A DNA stretch of 64,000 nucleotides, taken from Daedaleopsis sinensis (taxonomy: Eukaryota > Basidiomycota > Agaricomycetes > Polyporales > Polyporaceae). The translations under genes and the position numbers were made by a program. Where the stretch lies: contig CM066301.1 in the NCBI GenBank assembly GCA_033807695.1, forward strand, positions 806,001 to 870,000. The letters are read 5' to 3'. Each line of letters starts with the position of its first letter. The first letter of the stretch is position 1. Positions 58,301 to 64,000 of the stretch are shown piece after piece. The notes below the pieces were generated by a model. The model was not told where the DNA came from and did no database searches. It saw only the letters and a program-made list of their open reading frames with translations.

Positions 58301-59075
58301 GCTTTCGACGCGCTTGCCGACCTTCGCGGTCATCTCGAAGTTAGGTCCCACCTTTACAAGTTCAAAGACCGCTTCGTTCGTGGCCAGCGCGCGAACACTC
58401 GGGCGCAAAGCATCATCAAGCAGGTCGATGGGAAGATCGACATCGACGTTGGACGTTATCGCACCGCACACACAGCACTTTCCGCCATCTCCCCTCTGCT
58501 CCACAAGACCGGTTGGCAGGCCCAACTTCCCCAACTCCTGTCTGCAGACATCCGCCACGTCACGGAGGGCGAAGAGGGCCAATCGGAGGGCCGACGGACG
58601 ATGTCGTGGATCTGGAATGCCAGCGCATCACCGAACACCGTCGACCCCTCAGGGCAGATGAACGATAGCCTTCAAGAGTGTAAGTGCGCATTCATCGTGG
58701 GCTGAAATCGTACTGACTGTCAATGACGGTGTAGCTCTTCGAGTGGAGTGGTGTCGCGCGCGCGCGCGAGCTGCTCGCTGGACAGAAGAGGTCGAGCTCC
58801 TGCAAGAGGAGATGCGACGCACCATTGCGTATCATGGATGGGCGAGGAGCCGGTGGTATGGACAGCTCGACAGGAAGTTTGCCGACCGCCCAGACTACCG
58901 TGAGGGTGCTAATGCGTACGCTCGTCGTCAAGCCGCTGTTCGCTCCTCGCTGCGCGCGTTCTGCGAGAAGACATGGGAGCATGTCCGGGCTTGGGTCTGT
59001 TTGGGGAGCGCGAACGAGGAGGAGGAGGTTCCTGATCTCATTCGTGTGAACGACGACGACGACGACGATTTGTAG
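55329..59075 (+). CDS. KDZ (Kyakuja-Dileera-Zisupton) transposase
   Basis: ATG 55329 begins MPPRWLHAIRKLFMPRSKRK; the first 120 residues are polar. Exon 2 carries the CxC2 cluster: HSQCPCGADAIATVYRCEDC, LQLYCQCCVVSRHAHSPLHR. Then CLNPKSAWGDEFVVLDIFGV, LPHHQQVLRARWYPAT, TNNTGVSPPK, DRYPAFLMMSRQWRHLKMMK and CPACPQPGKNLP. The KDZ catalytic core follows: WLQRLYIAIDANFRLKRK, CARHEMKRPCSTGDLQKGER, ILASYDIACHMDRKF, WTVPKFHINAHREQC and DDGEAIERAWSRTNAAAAST. The Asp of IDANF, the Asp of YDIAC and the Glu of GEAIERAWS are the likely DDE-type residues. The C-terminal 500 residues are helical, ending in an acidic run at 59075. About ten short introns and no frame break, so it looks functional. Confidence 0.88.
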
Positions 59076-60997
59076 ATGTGTCGATTCCCTGGCGAACTTT
59101 GCTTGTACGAACATTGTATTCATTCCGTGTCGCTCCGTGCTGCTCTCGCTGTCTCTTATCGCACTGCAATCTCCTGTACAATTCCCTCCGATTCTCGTGT
59201 CACATCCGCATACTCTTCCGACTGTTCTTGTAGAATCGCTGTAATTAATTCAAGTGTCTTCAGATGAAAAGCCTTTGGCATCGTTCGAATTCTGATGCAC
59301 TTATTATTAAGAAGTTGAATGGACTTGAGAAGGACTTTGCCTGTGAGTCTCGTCACTAGTGTGAGTTGACTAGTACTACTTGTTAACAGTGGACGCTGCT
59401 CTGGGCGCCTGAATGTTCTCCTTCCTCCTCCCACCCTCACCCTGCCGACGCGTCGACGTTCATCGCTAGGCTTCTACAACCAGGCCTCAGCGACCTCTAT
59501 GCACGGCAGGGAACACACAATGCAGACTCTGAAACTCCATAGGAAGCCAGCAAGAGTGTAAATCTAACTGTAGGTCCATTTAATAAAGTGAGCATCCTCA
59601 TTTCTCTCCCGACATCATTGCCTCGCAAGTTTGAGGTTTTGGACCTGCTACACCCCCCTCTGAGCCCGCGTACCACGGCTACAACACTCTCATTTGCCGC
59701 TACCAGGCCAGGCTCGACGCGTTGGGACCTTTCTCCAGCCACGCGCCGTCTCGATACCCTGCTGGACGAACCCCCGCTGCATAGTCCGACACGTTGGGGT
59801 ACTACTACTCCCGCGACACCCTGCTTAACGACGCTCGTTGCTCCCGACGCCCGCTCACAATCTACTCGCGAGACGACCCGCACACTGGCTCCGCTTGACG
59901 AACCCTGCTGTGCTCGACCCCCCGCTCGTGGCTGGGAACGACGCATTGGGGTAATACTACCCGCGTGATGCCCCGCACCCCGCTCGACAACCCCCGACAC
60001 CCGCTCCGCTGCGAGTATTCACGCAACACTCCGATGACTTCCTGGCACGCTCGACACCCCGCTCGCGTCCGGGAACAACACATTGGGGTACTACTACCCG
60101 CCCGACGCTCTACGTCGTTCTGTTCGAAGACGCCCGCTGATCCCGACATTCCGCTTGCGAGTCTCCGCGCGACGCTGTGCTGCGCTCGACCGACGACGCA
60201 CGACGACGCACGACGACACTCACTGCGCCTCACGCCGCCTCGTAGCTCGGATAGAAGCTACGGGTGTGCCACCGTGCGCTTACGCCCGCGGCGCCCACGA
60301 CGCCCTGCCTGGCGACGCGCTACGTTCCGCTCGAGAGAGTACCCGCGCGACGCTCCGCTCGACGACCCCCCATCGACGCACTGGAGTACTACTACCTGCG
60401 CGACGCCCCACTCAACGACTCCTACTCCCACTCAATGACTCCTATGCCCACTCCGCTCGATGCTCGTTTGCGAGTATTCGCGCGGCCGTCCGCTCGACGA
60501 CTTCCCGCCGCGCTTGACACCCCGCTCGCGGCCGGGAAAGGGTACCACTACCCGCGCGACGCCTCGCGCGACGACCCCGATGCTTGCTCGTACTCGCGCT
60601 CCGCTCCGCTCGACAGCCTCCCGCGCGACGCTTCGCTTGACGACCTCGACGCCCACTCGCGAGTACCCGTGCTCCGCTCCGCTCGACGCGACGTGCAGGT
60701 CGCGCCGTGAGAATCCGCTCAGTCTATATGCACTGAGGCGCACGCCGCGATAGTACTACATCTTCCCAATCCGTTTCACCTACTGCAACCTTAGCGGAGT
60801 GTGAATAAAGGGTACGATTTAGGAAGCCCAAGCGCTGACTCCCTATCTAGGACAGGGGCGCATCAGACACGCGTAAGTACAGCGGGCGACATACGCTGAA
60901 ACATGGTAATATAGCGGTACACTACTAGCTACTACTAGGAGAGGGAGCTCTAATCAGAGTGTAGGGATGTATCAGCTAGCTTCTAACTACAGGGTAA
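59076..60997. repeat. Right subterminal region of the KDZ element with degenerate tandem repeats
   Basis: 59076-59640 is non-coding 3' flank. From about 59640 to 60720 the sequence is almost free of stops in several frames because of reiterated CGCTCGACGACCCC- and CTCCGCTCGACG-type units. A GGGGTACTACTACCCGCGCG block recurs, with changes, near 59796, 59947, 60086, 60382 and 60538, about 130-300 bases apart. No matching protein family is seen. 60720-60997 is AT-richer and contains CTACTACTAGCTACTACTAG-type short repeats and an imperfect internal copy of the terminal motif (60945-60985). Confidence 0.6.
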
Positions 60998-61058
60998 GAT
61001 GGATCCGTGTGTACGTCTAATAAGAGCTTGGGATATATCCGTCTGCCAGCATCTAGTG

Positions 61059-61992
61059 ATCCAGGAGGCGGATATTTACGAGAGGCTGCACAAACATGAC
61101 CTTGCTTCTCCCAACCACACATTGCCGTGCGATGTTATTCGTCCTTCTATAGGCAACGATGAGCCCTTTTTGATCATGCCATGTCTGGAAGACTTGCTAC
61201 GTGACCGCAGAAAGTACGGTACAAGGCTTCTTCTCGACATCTTCCGACAGGTCATCGAGGTGCGTGCCAATGCGTCTAGCCTTTACTAGGCTACGTTGTC
61301 AATCTTACGTCGACACTTGTACAGGGCATCGAGTTTCTGCATCGGCACCGAATCGCTCATATGGTAAGCTAACAAAAACTGTGGTAGACAATTCGGGTTG
61401 ACACGACTCTCTCAGGACATGTATGACGGCCAAGTTCTCATAGCGACAGAGAGACAGGTCGTGTACCATACACAGCTCAAGGTCGGCAAAATCTACATCA
61501 TCGACTTCGGCGCTGCCCAGCACCTACAACATGGTCCCGGCCACCAGCCAGCTATTGAGCTCCCCGAATGCAATTGCGCGCCCCCACTCGGCATGACTCG
61601 CTTCGATCCCTATTCTTGGGACATCTACTGCACTGGCATCATGTTCAGATCATTTGCTAGCGTAAGTTGTTTTAACCCCTTCGAACGACCACCTCGCGCT
61701 TGTTCTTCAAGTTCATTGCACACTTCTGACTTAGGATATACAGCGAATATCACAGTACACTAAGCGAGATATACCGTGGATCGTCCGGCGATATACAGAC
61801 TGGCTTGTCGGGACGGAGCGCGGATGCACGGCGGTGTGTCATTGTCGACCGAGTGCGCGCCGGGCGCGCCAGGTGCTCGACGCTATTGTGTTCGCGAGCC
61901 GCGTCTGGGATGGGTTCGTTAGCACCCTTTTGTCTCCATGGATATTCTTCAAGTCAGCATTCGACAGACGAGCAGCCCCAGCCAGGAGCTAG
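61059..61992 (+). pseudogene. Kinase-like gene D, 3' part
   Basis: This part begins at the second ATCCAGG copy with QEADIYERLHKHDLASPNHT and continues through exons 2 (rest), 3, 4 and 5, the same as gene A, to the TAG at 61990-61992. No substitution was noticed over this stretch compared with 476-1409. Without its own start and 5' exons it is not expected to be expressed as a normal protein. Confidence 0.88.
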
Positions 61993-62733
61993 GTAACTAC
62001 AGCGGATGTTAGACATTGCCTCGATCGGGGGACAAGCTGTGCGCGCTCGGTTTTCTACCTGAGACATTCCTGAACTTCCGAGGTAAGATCAGTACAATAC
62101 TTATAAGCTTCATACAATCGATGTGCTACCATATATGTCGCATGCGAACTTGAGAAAGAGTCAGTGACCTATTCTCACTGCAATTGTTCCCGTATATTGA
62201 TTGCATTCCACAGCCTGTCTTAGACGACCCAGTGCCTGCCAGAGCAAGACGGGCATGGAAGATTTTAGGACATGCATGTCAATACATTTCCAGTAGTCCA
62301 GCACTGACTCGGACTCAGGCTCGCCACCTTCACCCTTACCCTCTCCGACATGGTTCGGGTTCTTCAATAACTCGATGCTCATCAGATTGCAGAATAATTA
62401 GAACTCACCCGAAAAAGGTACCTAACTTTGCCGCAGCTGAAAGACGTACGGTCACTGAATCTATATTGTCGTTGGAAGAGTAATCTGGGTTTGGGAGATA
62501 GATTGACGGTAGTAACACCGGTACGCATGTAGGATCGTAATCGGATACTATCTACTACTTGAACGAAGCTCAGGGAAGCTGTGTAACTTGTGGAAGGTTC
62601 GCTTGGGAACAAATCTCCATCGATAATGTAAGTGTACAGCGCGCGAGCTTCATGACAACAGACTCACCGCTGATAGCTGTATTGCCAAGGCTAACGCTCA
62701 ACGTAGTGACATTAGTCATCGCGCCGCGGCTCC
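61993..62733. other. 3' flank of gene D and beyond the arm end
   Basis: 61993-62460 belongs to the inverted duplication and matches 1-475. No gene is recognised in either copy, although a 73-codon frame is kept in both (79-300 and 62382-62161) simply because the DNA is nearly identical. 62461-62733 is unique in this window. Confidence 0.5.
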
Positions 62734-63102
62734 TCAGTTCGAAGCTGCCACGTAGGTCGATGCGTCAATCTGAGCGTTCATAGTGTTCTCGTTGTGGATG
62801 AGGTACTGGAATGCAGCTTTCGTCGCCCACCTGTTGACCTTGGTATCTTCCTGCGGGCTCTCGATCCAAAGCGTGTACTTGGTTTGCATTCCCGTAGTGC
62901 CAGGAATCGGCACGAAGAAGTCAAAGCCGATGAACTTTGGCTTATATTTGGAGTAGTGGTTCTTCGTGAATGTGAAGTTCTCGCCTCTACGTGTGGTGAC
63001 GTGCTTCAGTCGCTGGTTATCGTGGACAAACCAGGCGTCTGGAAGACTGTCGAAGTCCTCGAAAAGATATGCAACGGCGCGCACGAGCTGCTGGTGGGCC
63101 AT
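62734..63102 (-). CDS. Unknown protein, probable last exon of a larger gene
   Basis: The frame reads MAHQQLVRAVAYLFEDFDSL, PDAWFVHDNQRLKHVTTRRG, ENFTFTKNHYSKYKPKFIGF, DFFVPIPGTTG, YTLWIESPQEDTKVNRWATK, AAFQYLIHNENTMNAQID and ends VAASN at 62734. The composition is balanced, with aromatic and charged residues as in a folded protein. The chosen ATG at 63102 may be internal: the frame stays open upstream to about 63140, where a TTACCAG acceptor could join an earlier exon that I could not fix. I do not recognise the family. Confidence 0.5.
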   Translation of the reverse strand: MAHQQLVRAVAYLFEDFDSLPDAWFVHDNQRLKHVTTRRGENFTFTKNHYSKYKPKFIGFDFFVPIPGTTGMQTKYTLWIESPQEDTKVNRWATKAAFQYLIHNENTMNAQIDASTYVAASN

Positions 63103-63544
63103 GACGATGATACACCTAATGGCTGGTAAGTGCGCATGTCTGTGTAACATGGGCACACGGAAAACGTACCGTATACTTATACTTCATTGAGTCAAGTGCG
63201 GCGAACACTGGTAGTGAGGCTTCCAGTGAGGCTGCTCACGAGCGGGAACTCCGAACAGATGCTGGGGGAAGAACAGTTGCACTCGCGTGCTGCAAGCATA
63301 TGTATGTAGCTGAATTCGCTGTCCACTTATCGATCTTCCGGATGTTGTACATCATGGTCAGAGGAGTCACTCGACTCGGACCGCAAGTCACGTACGTATT
63401 AATTGTCTTAATTAATATTGTACTCCAACCTTTATGTTTGCGCATGTGTATTCCTGCACCGCCACTACTACCGTGGCCGTTGATGACAGTCACGTCGCTT
63501 CATCGAGCTCCATCTGAGTCGCATCCATCTCGAAGTCATCCATC
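63103..63544. other. Region upstream of kinase-like gene E
   Basis: About 440 bases, possibly including 5' exons of the minus-strand unknown gene (63180-63300). The last 40 bases, CATCTCGAAGTCATCCATC-like, resemble the sequence before the ATG of gene D. Confidence 0.4.
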
Positions 63545-64000
63545 ATGGCGAGAGCTGACCTGGGTAAATTCGCTCCACCAGAATGGCTCGAACGCCACCC
63601 AGAGCTTCAACGTCGAGATATAGTGCTTGAGATACCTCTTAAACCAGTGAGTTGACTGTACTGTCGCCTCTCCCCACAGTAATCTGCTCAATTGACTGAC
63701 CGAATGTCTGGGCAGTTCTGCGCTTGGAGGACGAGCTTCTTGAAGAGCATTCCTCAGTACGCCGTAAAGATCATTCCGCACGATGGCATCCAGGAGGCGG
63801 ATATCTACGAGAGGCTGCACAGACTCGGGACTGCTTCTCCTAACCATACGTTGCCGTGCGATGTTATTCGCCCTTCTACAGCCCATGGAGAGCCATTTCT
63901 GATCATGCCATGGCTGGAAGATTTGCTGCTTGACTACGGACAGTACGGTACAGGACTCCTCCTCGACATGTACCATCAGGTCATCGAAGTGCGTGCCAAT
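63545..64000 (+). CDS. Kinase-like protein E (runs off the window)
   Basis: This is the fifth family member, in the same orientation as C and D. Exon 1 (63545-63646) is MARADLGKFAPPEWLERHPE. Exon 2 (63716-63988) gives FCAWRTSFLKSIPQYAVKII, QEADIYERLHRLGTASPNHT and PFLIMPWLEDLLLDYGQYGT. A GTGCGT donor begins at 63989 and the gene continues past the edge. It is clearly a paralogue of A and D, but with many substitutions, so it is not part of the recent duplication. Confidence 0.8.

Larger units (their letters stand above)
47772..61058. mobile_element. 13.3 kb KDZ transposon with three additional genes
   Basis: It is flanked by a 7-bp duplication, ATCCAGG (47765-47771 and 61059-61065), with a single copy at the matching site in gene A (1403-1409). 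The imperfect inverted ends share CA at the tip, ATCCC, CTCTTATTAGACGTA and GGATCCATC (47772-47833 against 60998-61058). Inside are a KDZ transposase with a CxC2 cysteine cluster and three more spliced genes. Long non-coding tracts sit at both ends, the right one with degenerate tandem repeats. KDZ elements were described in basidiomycetes, often linked with TET/JBP oxygenase genes; no TET/JBP gene is visible here. Confidence 0.85.
40443..62460 (-). repeat. Right arm of the large inverted duplication, expanded by insertions
   Basis: After removing 41848-47337 (element plus one target copy) and 47772-61065 (likewise), this arm is about 3.2 kb and matches 3226-1 in reverse. Its two genes, C and D, correspond to B and A. 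Match limits are 40443 (gene C start) inside and 62460 outside, where the window's left edge prevents following it further. The 3'-most 1.4 kb is virtually identical to the left arm, while the 5' end is visibly diverged. Confidence 0.93.

Noticed and set aside
59588..60753. Several overlapping open frames of 100-160 codons on both strands
   Set aside because: They result from reiterated GC-rich units without stops; they have biased Arg/Pro/Asp content, no splice pattern and no recognisable domain.

Overview
The window is nuclear DNA of a filamentous basidiomycete, most likely an Agaricomycete and plausibly a polypore. The evidence is GC-rich genes broken by many roughly 50-base GT-AG introns, and families typical of that group: a DUF6593 protein, a DOPA 4,5-dioxygenase-like protein, a polysaccharide lyase 14-like secreted protein, a KDZ (Kyakuja-Dileera-Zisupton) transposase with its CxC2 cysteine cluster, and a multicopy kinase-like family. 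All gene models were spliced by eye.

Layout. (1) 1-3226 holds two minus-strand kinase-like genes, A and B. The same block occurs inverted at 40443-62460 as genes C and D, so the window is framed by a large inverted duplication. (2) The 37 kb between the arms is mostly ordinary single-copy genes. On the minus strand are a DUF6593 gene, PRPP synthetase, glutamate 5-kinase (PRO1) and a PL14-like protein. On the plus strand are the DOPA dioxygenase-like gene and a large Ser/Thr kinase. After a 5 kb repeat-rich gap come ADA3 (minus), an SLC41/MgtE-type cation transporter (plus), a HOS2/HDAC3-type histone deacetylase (minus), PER1 (plus), HNT1 (plus) and a small basidiomycete protein gene interrupted by a 517-bp CACTA-like miniature element. 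ADA3 (SAGA) and HOS2 (Set3-type complex) are both chromatin factors; otherwise I see no shared pathway. (3) Three copies of an unnamed repeat with a conserved TATA box lie at 3.6-5.0, 19.9-21.6 and 22.2-23.7 kb. A 1.7 kb fold-back element lies at 27060-28775.

(4) The right arm is swollen by insertions. Gene D is split by a 13.3 kb KDZ transposon (47772-61058; 7-bp ATCCAGG duplication). It encodes the transposase plus three further spliced genes: a homeodomain-like protein, a protein ending in an RNase H1 N-terminal/viroplasmin-like domain, and a small basic protein. Between genes C and D sits a 692-bp non-autonomous element (6-bp AAAAGC duplication). That element was itself entered by a 4,790-bp Tc1/mariner (DD34E) transposon with 50-bp perfect terminal inverted repeats and a TA duplication. 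The Tc1 element carries, besides its transposase, two divergently transcribed spliced genes: a GNAT acetyltransferase and a proline-rich protein with an acidic tail. The left arm preserves the empty sites of the KDZ and 692-bp insertions, and the 692-bp element's own opposite repeat preserves the empty site of the Tc1 element.

The best candidates for something undescribed are the cargo-bearing Tc1/mariner element and the multi-gene KDZ element, seen together in a gene family that appears to undergo inverted duplication and conversion.
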